Of a stretch of DNA of 64,000 nucleotides, positions 28,516 through 37,727 are shown piece by piece. Numbering within the stretch: position 1 is the stretch's first letter; each line of letters opens with the position of its first letter. A model generated the notes under the pieces. That model did not search any database and had not been told where the DNA came from. It saw only the letters and a list, made by a program, of their open reading frames with translations. The DNA comes from Pectobacterium punjabense (GTDB lineage Bacteria > Pseudomonadota > Gammaproteobacteria > Enterobacterales > Enterobacteriaceae), in NCBI RefSeq assembly GCF_012427845.1, contig NZ_CP038498.1, forward strand, positions 496,001 to 560,000, in the 5' to 3' direction. The translations under genes were made by a program, and so were the position numbers.

Positions 28516-30630
28516 TTAACTGTCCTGTAGTTGGCGGAGTAAACATCGATACCCGTTAATTTCATTTTCTTTATCTTGAAGCCCTGCTTTAATTTCACTG
28601 ACTTCTGTTTCCAGATTCTCGCTTAACGTTTCCTGGAGGGTATTTTTCAGCACATCGAGTTGGGAGAAGATTTGCTGTGCTCCTACGGTTAGCTGTTGGG
28701 ACAAGCCGATAAACATCGATCCCAAGGCATCATCCAGTGCATTTTGTAACCGTTGTTTGTCCTCGCTTGTTTTGATTTCATCCTGAAAGGGGATCATGAT
28801 GCGTGATTCATCCGCTTCCAGCATAAGCTCCGGTAACACTAGGCTGTAGATCGCATTTTCCAGTGCACTACGAAATACGCTAGGATCAAACTGATCGCTG
28901 CTTGTATTCAAATGTTGGATAAGCGCCTGACGTAATTGGTTCTTTAGCGCAGCGGGCTCAATTAACCGATTAAAATGCTGGCGGATCTGGCTGGCGCATG
29001 CCCGACTATATTGACGAACCTGTTCTATCGCATCCTGAGGACTAAAGTAGTGGTAAGACACGGTACGGGAATCGTATACGGTACGTGTGCTTCCCCAGGA
29101 AAAAGGGTTATACCAGCTTGAGTCACTCACCTCGTAGGAGTAGCGTTCTTGCTTAGAACCAGTATGATTTCTCAACTCACGATGACGGGTAATATCTTCA
29201 CTTAGCCGCGCTTTGACACGTTCTGTTTCCTGACGAGCAGTATGGATGGTATCGCCCAGAATTGTGCGTAACTCTGACGCGATACCCTCAAGCCGTTTCT
29301 GACACAATGCTTGCTGCTGCTGCAAGCTGTGTATGTCTTGATTTTCTAACAGCTGTATACGGCTTCTGAGCCTGCCCGATAGGTGCGTGAGAATATGTGT
29401 TAGCTGGGTGTCGCTTTCATGCGTAAATGCAGCCCGCTGCTGTTCCAGAAGGGGCTGGCGATCTTGACGTGCCTGTTGCCATACCTTACTTAAGGTGTCG
29501 AAATTGGCGATACGCAGCCAGTCCTGCTGTGTGAACGTATTGGGCCAACGCTCTTCAGCGATGCCCTGTAGCTGATTAAAGGTATGCGACATACTGCCGC
29601 TCCATTTTTCTTGCGGCCAGTGGGCAAATCCCCATGCGAATGTACTGGCAAACACCGGATGTGCTAATTTCTCCAGAATGGTTGCCCGTGCGTCATTGCC
29701 GTTTCCCCGTTGAAATTCCACCAATTCAGCGGATTTTTGTTGGGCAATACGTAACAGTCGCTTTTGAATGTTGTTTTCTGTTTCTGCTAAAGAACCGCGA
29801 TCGTATCCATCATCCAGAATCACGGAATCATATTGTCCCGCTACCAGTACCAGCCGTTTGACGCCTTTGCTGGGAAGCTGCTCGCCTAATAAGCGAATAT
29901 CGGCATCATCAAGAAACTGGCTGCAACGAGAGAGGAAAAATACCACGTCGCAGTTCGCCATATAGTCACGGGTTTTCTGTGAGCGGCTTTGGACAGGGTC
30001 ATTCATACCAGGAGTATCGACGACTTCAAACCCTTTCAGCGTCTCGTCCGGCAGGGTGAGGGTGGTGGATTTTACCAGCGGGGTTAACCGACCATCGTTG
30101 CCAGTATATGTGTTTAATAATCCCTGTAGCTCGCTGATATTATCGGCTAAGACGATTTCCGTATGATTCTCGAGGCACGCTACTTTTTGCCAGTGTGCGG
30201 CTAAATCGATACCAGCATGCGCTGACATCTCCAATAGCTCACGCGCTACCTTGTGGCTATCACTTACGGAGGATTGCTGCGCCTGAGCCGCTATTTGTTG
30301 CCATTCTTCTTTGCTGTAATACTCCACTTGCAGGCTGTGCTGTTCTCCGTAACCGATACGCGTCAGGTTGGCTGTTTTGGGGGTCGCTGCTTCCGGTAGA
30401 ATAGGGCGGCCATCAAAAAGCAGGGTATTGAGGAAGGTGCTCTTTCCGGCCTTCACCTGCCCCATAATGCCAATATTTAGCGTTTGCTCATGATGCTGCC
30501 ACCGAGCGAGTTTTTGTGCATAATCCTTTGCTAATGCCTGTAACGCATTACTTTCGTTAACAAATTGAGAGTGGGAAGCTGTGGTAGCTTCAAGTACGCG
30601 CTGAATACGCTGTTGCAACAACGTTGTCAT
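28516..30630 (-). CDS. Dynamin-like GTPase (704 aa), last gene of the operon
   Basis: Large GTPase with G1 GQVKAGKS (57-64), a G2 Thr in TPKT (83-86) and G3 DTPG (205-208). Long helical stretches follow (Gln-rich coiled coil about 430-490), then VSYHYFSPQDAIEQVRQYSRA. The plan is that of bacterial dynamin-like proteins such as LeoA or CrfC: GTPase head plus helical stalk. A patch with YSYEVSDSSWYNPFSWGSTR near 500 may be a membrane-contacting loop. Its ATG overlaps the stop of the preceding gene by 4 nt (30627-30630), so it is translated with the other four. No specific orthologue is recognised. Confidence 0.85.
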   Translation of the reverse strand: MTTLLQQRIQRVLEATTASHSQFVNESNALQALAKDYAQKLARWQHHEQTLNIGIMGQVKAGKSTFLNTLLFDGRPILPEAATPKTANLTRIGYGEQHSLQVEYYSKEEWQQIAAQAQQSSVSDSHKVARELLEMSAHAGIDLAAHWQKVACLENHTEIVLADNISELQGLLNTYTGNDGRLTPLVKSTTLTLPDETLKGFEVVDTPGMNDPVQSRSQKTRDYMANCDVVFFLSRCSQFLDDADIRLLGEQLPSKGVKRLVLVAGQYDSVILDDGYDRGSLAETENNIQKRLLRIAQQKSAELVEFQRGNGNDARATILEKLAHPVFASTFAWGFAHWPQEKWSGSMSHTFNQLQGIAEERWPNTFTQQDWLRIANFDTLSKVWQQARQDRQPLLEQQRAAFTHESDTQLTHILTHLSGRLRSRIQLLENQDIHSLQQQQALCQKRLEGIASELRTILGDTIHTARQETERVKARLSEDITRHRELRNHTGSKQERYSYEVSDSSWYNPFSWGSTRTVYDSRTVSYHYFSPQDAIEQVRQYSRACASQIRQHFNRLIEPAALKNQLRQALIQHLNTSSDQFDPSVFRSALENAIYSLVLPELMLEADESRIMIPFQDEIKTSEDKQRLQNALDDALGSMFIGLSQQLTVGAQQIFSQLDVLKNTLQETLSENLETEVSEIKAGLQDKENEINGYRCLLRQLQDS

Positions 30631-31604
30631 TTTGGCCCCTTAATAAAGCAGCTATCATGAATGCTATGTGCAATATTATTGTCTTTGAGAAATGTGAAGA
30701 CTTTTTCTGAGATGTTTTGCAAACTTGATGTCGGGATTGACAGTCTCTTTAAATTTTTCATCTGACAAATAGAGTCTGGTAGTGTATTAAATTTACCGTA
30801 ACCTCCCGTTTTTATTTCACGTAGGTTTTTAGGTAATATACTAACATTAGGGAATTCTGTGATTTTGTATGAGTCGAAAGTAAGTGTTTCCATATTTTTT
30901 AACAAAGATAAACCCGCAGGGAAAGGTGTAGCGTATTTCCATCCATTGCTATAAATATTGATTTCTGTGATATTTCCTAAATCCTTTTTTTCTTGAGGTA
31001 TTTTATAATCTAAATCATTACTTTCCCACCACTCTTTTAACCCAAGAAACAGTAACTCAATATAGTCATCCAAAAACTCTCGCCATACAGATATATAGTG
31101 AATACCCAGCGTGAGCTCCGATGCTTTTTTCTCTCCTGTTGGTAATCCTAATACCAGGCAGGCAGCATAAACGATGGTTTCCATATGTGGTTGTTCGATG
31201 TCCAGAAAGGTTGCTAACGCCTCCAGCAGTGTGACCTGCTGTTGTGTTAGCGGACCATTCGTTCGCGCGAAGATCAGGCAATCTAGCATAAAACTGTAAT
31301 TTCCCCCCACGTCACGCAAGGTGTTTATCGCCTCTTCCAGCCCCTCCTGTCCCAGCTTCATCGCTAACTGACACAATTCCGCCTGTCGACCGTCCATGCC
31401 AATAGTCGGCAGCCAGAGTTGCAGCATTCTTTGTTGATCGGCACTGATTGGACCATGGCTCAACAGCACCATCAACAACAATGCACAGTAATGCCGACGG
31501 GTATGTTCATCTTCCTCATTTAGCGAGTGTGTTGAATAAGCATTCTCTTTTATGCGTAAGCAATCTAATTGATTTAGGATCGTGAGAGGGTTTATTTCAT
31601 TCAT
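30627..31604 (-). CDS. Helical protein with C-terminal leucine-rich repeats (325 aa)
   Basis: Unrecognised protein. Residues 39-154 are helical and align by eye with the next upstream gene product: YCALLLMVLLSHGPISADQQ here, YLTLLATLLLENGALNDNQH there, both ending in LGL. This half loosely recalls TerB-like folds. Residues about 210-300 are leucine-rich repeats: LLKNMETLTFDSYKITEFPN, LPKNLREIKTG, MKNLKRLSIPTSSLQNIS. It overlaps both neighbours by 4 nt. An adaptor or sensor between the GTPases is a guess. The LRR half is AT-richer than the helical half. Confidence 0.75.
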   Translation of the reverse strand: MNEINPLTILNQLDCLRIKENAYSTHSLNEEDEHTRRHYCALLLMVLLSHGPISADQQRMLQLWLPTIGMDGRQAELCQLAMKLGQEGLEEAINTLRDVGGNYSFMLDCLIFARTNGPLTQQQVTLLEALATFLDIEQPHMETIVYAACLVLGLPTGEKKASELTLGIHYISVWREFLDDYIELLFLGLKEWWESNDLDYKIPQEKKDLGNITEINIYSNGWKYATPFPAGLSLLKNMETLTFDSYKITEFPNVSILPKNLREIKTGGYGKFNTLPDSICQMKNLKRLSIPTSSLQNISEKVFTFLKDNNIAHSIHDSCFIKGPK

Positions 31605-32428
31605 GGTAGTTCTCTATAAAAAAAGGATTGCCAGGCACTGAAGGCCGTGGGGAGAGGAATGATTTTAAAAACTGGCTCACCGTTTTTACCGTAATTTAAA
31701 TCATTACTTTTTACCTCATTCATAATGATATTAAACACGATGCAGGATTGGTGAATATAGACTGTTCGTGAGGTATATTGAGATGGAGAGAACATTTGAA
31801 ATAGTTGTGTATTAAGAGGCTCTTTGACGCTATACACATAGCGCCCTTTGGTTAAGAATTCACCTTTTTGAGGAAAGGTCGCTTTGTCTGGATCATTGGA
31901 TATGTATGACGAATCACATGTCGCGATGTTCACTTCCTCCGCGAGGTTGGAGAAATCCGCCAATCGTGTGGTTAGGCCCAGCAGTTGCATACTCCAAAAG
32001 TTGATATGTAAGAGCTGTTCTTCATGTAATCCCGTTAATTTGGCTATCCAGGATAAACGTTCGGTCGTGGTTGTGCTGAGTGGTCCGGCAATTCTCTGGG
32101 CGACCACAAAATCAAAAAGTAGCGCCTGAGAGGCGTGTTGATCCCGTCGCAGATTATCGAGAATATGCCGCAGTTTATCCGCATCTAATTTAGACGCTTG
32201 CTGAAGATAATGAGACAGCGGAAATGAAGGGTTAATGGCTGGCAGTAGCAGTGTCATCAGTCGATGCTGATTGTCATTGAGTGCGCCATTTTCTAGCAGA
32301 AGGGTGGCCAGCAAAGTCAGATAGTCGTTCTTAAATGCAGCCTCTTGTGGCGCAATATAATGAGCGTCTAACGGTTCCAGCCCGATGCGTGCCGTATTTA
32401 TCAATGCGTCCAAATTATTGTGGGTCAT
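31601..32428 (-). CDS. Helical protein (275 aa), paralogue of the LRR protein N-terminus
   Basis: Residues 36-152 parallel the helical half of the downstream LRR protein (matching hydrophobic pattern, GxLxxxQxR...LLPAI, and LHINFWSMQLLGL). The C-terminal 120 residues differ: beta-rich, no LRR, ending AFSAWQSFFYRELP. No signal peptide or TM helix. Coupled by ATGA-type 4-nt overlaps to the GTPase gene upstream (32425-32428) and the LRR gene downstream (31601-31604). Function unknown. Confidence 0.75.
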   Translation of the reverse strand: MTHNNLDALINTARIGLEPLDAHYIAPQEAAFKNDYLTLLATLLLENGALNDNQHRLMTLLLPAINPSFPLSHYLQQASKLDADKLRHILDNLRRDQHASQALLFDFVVAQRIAGPLSTTTTERLSWIAKLTGLHEEQLLHINFWSMQLLGLTTRLADFSNLAEEVNIATCDSSYISNDPDKATFPQKGEFLTKGRYVYSVKEPLNTQLFQMFSPSQYTSRTVYIHQSCIVFNIIMNEVKSNDLNYGKNGEPVFKIIPLPTAFSAWQSFFYRELP

Positions 32429-33960
32429 GATGAGCTTCCTTTGCTCAGGGCTTGTAACGAGGCGAAGTGTGTATGATCGCGGCGAAGCAAAGCATCCAGC
32501 CCAGACAACGGGGCATCGTCCATCAACGGTTGCCAGATGTCGGCCATCTCAGGAACATCGCGTCGCAGCAGGCGCTCCACGTTTTCTGGCTGTATATCCC
32601 ATGTCAATGGCCGCCACAGTTCGGTATCCACCTCATCACGTAAATCCATATCACGCTCGTCAGCCAAGGTTAATAACATTTTTTGTAGGCTGATGGGGGC
32701 ATACTCTAGCAGTGATACGCTTTCTGGTTCGTCTAATGGAATACCCAGACGCTGACCAATCTGTTTGAGTCCGCTAAAGAATTGTTGCTGAATAACATTG
32801 AGTGACTGGCTAATGTCTTCCAGTTGATGCAGGCTGGCTTTGTTTTTACGTTGCAGGCTGAGAATATCGGCCTGCACACTTGGATCATCACTCAGGGTTA
32901 GAATACGGTTGAACTTACTGAGCTGACGTTGCGCATCCTGGCGTGCTTCGTCCAGATAGTTTCCATACGTCATAAACTGGCGTTTAAATTGTTTTGTGAA
33001 CCCAGGATCGCGTGGAATGCGATCCCAGCCATCAAGGTATTTTGCCAACGGAGACACGGAGTACGGCTGGCGTGGGCGATTTGAGAAAGGAAGGACGTCT
33101 AATACTTCAATACCACGCTGTGCCAGCATTTTGCCCACTAACGTGATGATCTTGCCGATTGTTTCTTCAGGGTGTTTATCCGCACGGCTGACAATAACGA
33201 GTTTTGGGATCGCGCGATCGAGCGTGGCGAGAAACGCAATGTCGTCTTGGGTTATAGTGCCTTGATCTGCTGGCACCAGCCAAATGATAAACTGTGCGCT
33301 GTTTAATTGGCTGCGAGCGATGCTGGCGTCGGTTCTGGCACTTCCCTGCTCATCCGCTTTGCTGTAGCCCGGAGTATCCAGCAGTGCCAGATTTTCCCAG
33401 CCAAACCCGTGGTGAGAAACAATCACCGATTTCAGCATCCGGCTCACCTGGCTGCCATAGCTTTCCCGTTCTTCATGGGTCAGGGTGCGAAACTGTTTGT
33501 GGCTGATTGAGATAAGGCGGTTAAATAGATTAATGGCTCTGACTTCTGTTGCTTCACCGTCGTTCCCTTTTACCAAATAGGTAGGCAAAGAGGTGGTGGG
33601 GTCGACTTCTGTGACCAGGCAACTGCGATCGCCGACAAGCGCATTAATCAGTGATGATTTCCCCGCGCTGAAACTCCCCCCCAAGCCAACGACTACCTTG
33701 CTGGAAAGTTCTGGATACTCGCAAAACTCGCGAAAGCGCACCATTTCATGCCGTAATTCATGCAAAATATCGGTAAAGGTTGAAGGGCTGCCTTTGCGTG
33801 CCAAGGTCGGCAAATCTTGTTCAATCAGATTTTCCAGCGTTTGTAGGATGGCTTCATCCTCTTTTGCGGCCCCGTTGGGGCGGTCCTCGCAGGATTGGCA
33901 AAGTAGGCTGTAGCGTTCACGTAGTACATCTTCACCCAGCGTTGCGATTACATCAGCCAT
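32425..33960 (-). CDS. Dynamin-like GTPase (511 aa), second gene of the operon
   Basis: G1 GGSFSAGKSS (94-103), G2 Thr in TSLPT, G3 DTPG (195-198), and G4 in the form SRAD (258-261). About 90 residues of helix precede the G domain and a long helical region follows (330-420). No hydrophobic membrane segment is obvious, unlike the partner encoded upstream. Two consecutive G1-type GTPases with the same F-S-A-G-K-S-S loop suggest a heteromeric pair, as proposed for other bacterial dynamins. It overlaps the upstream gene by 8 nt. Confidence 0.85.
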   Translation of the reverse strand: MADVIATLGEDVLRERYSLLCQSCEDRPNGAAKEDEAILQTLENLIEQDLPTLARKGSPSTFTDILHELRHEMVRFREFCEYPELSSKVVVGLGGSFSAGKSSLINALVGDRSCLVTEVDPTTSLPTYLVKGNDGEATEVRAINLFNRLISISHKQFRTLTHEERESYGSQVSRMLKSVIVSHHGFGWENLALLDTPGYSKADEQGSARTDASIARSQLNSAQFIIWLVPADQGTITQDDIAFLATLDRAIPKLVIVSRADKHPEETIGKIITLVGKMLAQRGIEVLDVLPFSNRPRQPYSVSPLAKYLDGWDRIPRDPGFTKQFKRQFMTYGNYLDEARQDAQRQLSKFNRILTLSDDPSVQADILSLQRKNKASLHQLEDISQSLNVIQQQFFSGLKQIGQRLGIPLDEPESVSLLEYAPISLQKMLLTLADERDMDLRDEVDTELWRPLTWDIQPENVERLLRRDVPEMADIWQPLMDDAPLSGLDALLRRDHTHFASLQALSKGSSS

Positions 33961-35611
33961 GATTGAATTCCTGCAATTGCGTCAACATCTGTTGCAGCGC
34001 TGCGCGATCCTGTTGATATGTTTGTTGGCGTTGCGATTCGGCACTTTTCTCTGCGGCTAACTCACGTGCGACCTGATCTAATGTCGTTTGCACGGTTGCT
34101 AATTTTTCCTGTGCGGCCGCGCTAATGGCTCTCATGATGTCATCAATCGTACTACTCAGCGCTTGCGATATTTCTGGTGCAGCTTTTGTGCGACAAGCAG
34201 GGATCACCGTGTTGATGACATGCTGTCGGGCTTCCTCCTGCTGCTGACGCTGTATCAGTTCTTTACTACCGCGACTAAACAGTGATTCCAACGCTGAGGT
34301 AATAATGGGTGTTAATAGCTTCGCCATCGGGATACGCGTGATGAGTGTGATAGCCATCGGCAAGATGTAGGCTAAGGTACTGGTGATGATGTCCTGAGCG
34401 GTTGAATCAGACTGGAACTGATAAGAAAAATTCATTCCTTCCGCCAGCGGCCCTCCCTGTAAGTGCAACTGCCCAAGCTCCTGACGTATTGCCGGTTTGA
34501 GGTGACGCTCAACCCCCTGAGAGTAGGCCATACGCAGAGCGTGGCCAATCGTGCTACCCGTCTCTTCTCCATTTAATAACGCGTAGGCGAGGGTGTCTAA
34601 TTGAGCGTTCAATTTACTGGCAAACTCATCAATAATGGCTTGTGTGGCCACTTCCTGCTGTTCTTGAAGTGTCACGGTTACTTGCCGCAAATCATCCTGT
34701 AAACGCTGATACTGCGACGCTAAGATTTCTCGTTTATTTTCGATGCTGTCCAATGTTTGATTCTGACTCTGTGCCAGTTGATTGACACGCGATAGCACGT
34801 CCCCGATGTGCTTCTGGACGACACTGCCGATAGCCTGATGGAAAAAATGCTGCTGCAAGGGGAGTAAGCGTCGTAATGCTATAGCCCACTCTGTGGCATT
34901 TTTACGCTGTGTGCGGCAAACCGCGAGCAGTGGCTTTTTAGTGATGGCTTCAACCTGCTGCTGAACGTGTTGGACAACCGCATCCACATCTTCTGGGCGT
35001 TTTTTGTCACATTTGGTGATGACCAGCATCACGGGCTTTTCATGGATAGACAGCTCTTCAATAATTTTTCTCAAGCTCTCTTTCAGTACGCCTTCATCAA
35101 CGCTGACGACTACACAGTAGGCTGCACTGCGATCCAGGTAGTTATCAATGGCGAGAGAGTGTTGTTTGATCCCCGATTCCCAACCTGGCATATCAACCAG
35201 CGTCATGCCTTCGAGGTGTGCCAATTCTTGAGAGGGCAGGCAAACTTCCACAATATTTTCTGAGTTATGCTCGCCATACTGTTGATTTTTAAGTGCATCA
35301 CGGGTGAGTGTCTGTGATTCGTGGTGTTTACGCTGCAATACGATGCGTTCATGTGGCGCGAAACGTAGTTCTGTGGGTAAGCTGGTTTCTGGATCGATGG
35401 CAACGGAAAGCAAGTTTTCTTGCAAAAAGGTATTGATAAGTGATGATTTTCCCGCGCTGAAGGCACCGATTAGCGGTAAACGTACCGAAAACGTGCTGAG
35501 AGTATTCTCTAGCTCTTTTAGAGGAGCCTCAGGGAATTCATATCGTTGCCAGTAGGTTTGTAGCTGTGGAAAACAGGCTTTAACCCGTAATTCTTCTTGT
35601 TGTAATGACAT
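33953..35611 (-). CDS. Dynamin-like GTPase (552 aa), first gene of the operon
   Basis: G1 GAFSAGKSS (49-57), G2 Thr in TSLPTEL, G3 DMPG (140-143), G4 TKCD (199-202). A long coiled-coil region (about 280-340) is followed by a hydrophobic stretch at 408-440 (DIITSTLAYILPMAITLI... TPIITSAL). This is suited to the membrane paddle of bacterial dynamin-like proteins. A second helical arm closes the protein, so fold and order resemble LeoA/BDLP. AAGGAAG precedes the ATG. It heads a five-gene operon and lies 126 bp from the WYL regulator gene. Confidence 0.85.
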   Translation of the reverse strand: MSLQQEELRVKACFPQLQTYWQRYEFPEAPLKELENTLSTFSVRLPLIGAFSAGKSSLINTFLQENLLSVAIDPETSLPTELRFAPHERIVLQRKHHESQTLTRDALKNQQYGEHNSENIVEVCLPSQELAHLEGMTLVDMPGWESGIKQHSLAIDNYLDRSAAYCVVVSVDEGVLKESLRKIIEELSIHEKPVMLVITKCDKKRPEDVDAVVQHVQQQVEAITKKPLLAVCRTQRKNATEWAIALRRLLPLQQHFFHQAIGSVVQKHIGDVLSRVNQLAQSQNQTLDSIENKREILASQYQRLQDDLRQVTVTLQEQQEVATQAIIDEFASKLNAQLDTLAYALLNGEETGSTIGHALRMAYSQGVERHLKPAIRQELGQLHLQGGPLAEGMNFSYQFQSDSTAQDIITSTLAYILPMAITLITRIPMAKLLTPIITSALESLFSRGSKELIQRQQQEEARQHVINTVIPACRTKAAPEISQALSSTIDDIMRAISAAAQEKLATVQTTLDQVARELAAEKSAESQRQQTYQQDRAALQQMLTQLQEFNHG

Positions 35612-35701
35612 ACTGCCCTTCCTTGTATAATCGAAACTAAAGGCGAAAAATAAAAATGTGAAACGGTGCGATGTTAGCGTCTCGGGCGTTATTCAAAGGA
35701 G

Positions 35702-35719
35702 ATCGTTGATTTTGACGAT
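35702..35719. promoter_or_regulatory. Inverted repeat upstream of the dynamin-like operon
   Basis: ATCGT (35702-35706) and ACGAT (35715-35719) are separated by 8 bp in the gap between the WYL regulator and the first GTPase gene. It could be an operator half-site pair for the regulator. The arms are short, so this is weak. Confidence 0.25.
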
Positions 35720-35737
35720 AAGCCACTGGCACCACGC

Positions 35738-36766
35738 TTAAATCGCTCTGCCTTTTCCTTCATACATCTCTCTGATTTTTTCGACTTTTTCCCGAATCTC
35801 CGCTACCCAACAATCAGGTTTATACACCCGAATATTGTCGTTTAGCCCAAAGATCCACCACAGTGTCTCCTGATCCAGTGGTACGTAAGCCCGTAGGCGT
35901 AGCCAGTCGCTGCCTGATAACGGTTCAAGCGTTTGCTGCTGGCTAAGTGGTGTTTCTCGTAAGAGCCAGGCAATTTGTGGGTGAACATCGGCGATTAACT
36001 CCACCTCTGTTTCACTCTGTCTTGGAGAAAAAGCGCCAGATGCGATATAGCTGTCAATATCGAAGCTCTCATGCGCGCGGGCGGGCATATCCAGACGTTC
36101 TGCGTGTTGGATGCGTTGCAGGGCGAAATGACGCAGGTCGTCATAACCATCGACAGTTGCAATCAGGTAACTTATTGAGTGCCGCGCGACTAGACCGACG
36201 GGGTGAATATGCAGATTTTTGGACTCACCTTTGCTACGGCTGAGGTAGAGAATCTGTAACTGGCGTTTTTCCATTAGCGCGGTAGAGACATGAACCCAAA
36301 TGTCAGCATCCACTTCTGCAGGTTGAAGGATTTTACCGTTAGGTAAAGCCCGCACATGGTTTGCCCAGTGTGCTAGCCCATTATGCTCAAGCCCTTGTAA
36401 TTGCCTGTTAGCCATTGCGAAATGTGGCTCAAGTAGATGGAGAACGCTGGGGGGTAATAATTTCTCTAGATAATTTTCGGCAAAAGCGAAAGCGAGCGCT
36501 GTTGGTGTGTCTAGCGCAGGGAAATCAAACTGGGGCATATTGCTGGGAAAACTCCAGCGGTAAGGTCGTTCATCTTCATTACAATGGAGCGGGAAATCCT
36601 TGCTTAGTCGTCCGCCAAGATCCCTCTGTAAAGTACGCAAATCGATGTCAAACTCGCGATCCTTGAGTTTTTGCAGTAGTGCGGGAGTAGAAATACTCCG
36701 TGGTTGACGAGGTATCAGGCGCAGGAGCGCCAGATGGCGAAATAATCTGTCTTTGGGATCTGACAT
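35738..36766 (-). CDS. WYL-domain transcriptional regulator
   Basis: 342 residues: N-terminal winged HTH (LLRLIPRQPRSISTPALLQKL, then LRTLQRDLGGRL at about 40-55) and a WYL ligand-binding domain at about 165-235. The latter has LQILYLSRSKGESKNLHIHPVGLVARHSISYLIA and FALQRIQHAE. A C-terminal WCX-like extension is present. WYL regulators of this kind control phage-defence loci (BrxR and CapW are examples). It is the first gene in the same direction as the dynamin-like operon, so repression or induction of that operon is the obvious proposal. Confidence 0.85.
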   Translation of the reverse strand: MSDPKDRLFRHLALLRLIPRQPRSISTPALLQKLKDREFDIDLRTLQRDLGGRLSKDFPLHCNEDERPYRWSFPSNMPQFDFPALDTPTALAFAFAENYLEKLLPPSVLHLLEPHFAMANRQLQGLEHNGLAHWANHVRALPNGKILQPAEVDADIWVHVSTALMEKRQLQILYLSRSKGESKNLHIHPVGLVARHSISYLIATVDGYDDLRHFALQRIQHAERLDMPARAHESFDIDSYIASGAFSPRQSETEVELIADVHPQIAWLLRETPLSQQQTLEPLSGSDWLRLRAYVPLDQETLWWIFGLNDNIRVYKPDCWVAEIREKVEKIREMYEGKGRAI

Positions 36767-36840
36767 AGTGCCGAGCCTAAAAAGAATGCTGTGCTTAAAA
36801 GTTGAATACGATAGTTTTTCTTATCGTCCGCTGTGTTGAT

Positions 36841-36945
36841 CTACTCGTTCTCTAGATCTCTTTTCAAGTCATCTATCGTCTGGTTTTGCTTCACCAGCCA
36901 GACTCCAACGACCAGACCAACAGTAAAATAGATAAATCCTTTCAT
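36841..36945 (-). CDS. Small membrane peptide (34 aa)
   Basis: A short minus-strand frame begins MKGFIYFTVGLVVGVWLVKQ, i.e. one TM helix of about 16 residues, followed by a charged tail NQTIDDLKRDLENE. AAGGTG lies 6 bp before the ATG at 36945. It ends 74 bp upstream of the WYL regulator start, in the same direction. One TM plus a short acidic helix is typical of small membrane regulators or holin-like peptides. Coding is inferred from the start context and amphipathic layout only. Confidence 0.5.
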   Translation of the reverse strand: MKGFIYFTVGLVVGVWLVKQNQTIDDLKRDLENE

Positions 36946-37208
36946 GTTGAACACCTTAATCAAGCTAGATAATGTATCGAGCTACACCTTCAGACAACCA
37001 AGCGACATTCTGCGTCGCTTGATAGAAAAATGTTGTGCTAGTGTCATCATCGTTGCCGTGAAAAGGGTTTTTATTGACCACTACAAGGCCATAAAAATGC
37101 GGTTTAGACATCCTATTCGTTGAAGCTGTTTCTTATGGTGAATTAAAAATAATATCAATTATATTCATATTGTTAGGTTTTTATCATTTCTATTCTTCGG
37201 AGGATCTA

Positions 37209-37637
37209 GTGGAATTAATCGTGACGCACGACATTACTGATAACGATCGGGAGGCGCTTTTTGCTGGCCTGAGAAGCTACAACCATCGGTTTATCAATCC
37301 TGCTTCCTTTGGGCAAATCGGTATTTTTCACCGAAATAGCGCTGGGACTATGCTGGGTGGGTTGATCGCAACGCGGAAAGGGTTATGGCTGTGTATTGAT
37401 TATTTGTGGGTGAGTGAAGAATCCAGAGGTCTGAAGCTCGGTAGCGCGTTGATGAAGGAAGCTGAGCAGGAGGCTATGCGTCTTGGGTGCCGTCATGCGC
37501 TTGTGGATACGTTTAGTTTTCAGGCGCTTCCCTTCTATGAAAAGCAAGGTTATCAGTTACAAATGTCCTTACCTGATTTTCCTGAAGAAGGAATGTTAAG
37601 GCACTATCTAATAAAGCAAAATATGCAGTCTGCATGA
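37209..37637 (+). CDS. GNAT-family acetyltransferase
   Basis: 142 residues from the GTG at 37209, which has GGAGG 5 bp upstream; the open frame reaches back to 37170 but without such a site. The acetyl-CoA loop is in [21 protein letters not shown] (R/Q-x-x-G-x-G/A region) and strand 7 in [15 protein letters not shown]. The substrate is unknown. It lies between the small peptide gene and roxA and may be the first core gene right of the island. Confidence 0.8.
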   Translation: MELIVTHDITDNDREALFAGLRSYNHRFINPASFGQIGIFHRNSAGTMLGGLIATRKGLWLCIDYLWVSEESRGLKLGSALMKEAEQEAMRLGCRHALVDTFSFQALPFYEKQGYQLQMSLPDFPEEGMLRHYLIKQNMQSA

Positions 37638-37727
37638 TAGTTATCACCCCATTGACCAATGACAAAGTCGTGCTGGCACCACCTTCTTTATAATCAGGCC
37701 CGTTTCTCTTCTCACTGGTGTGAACGC

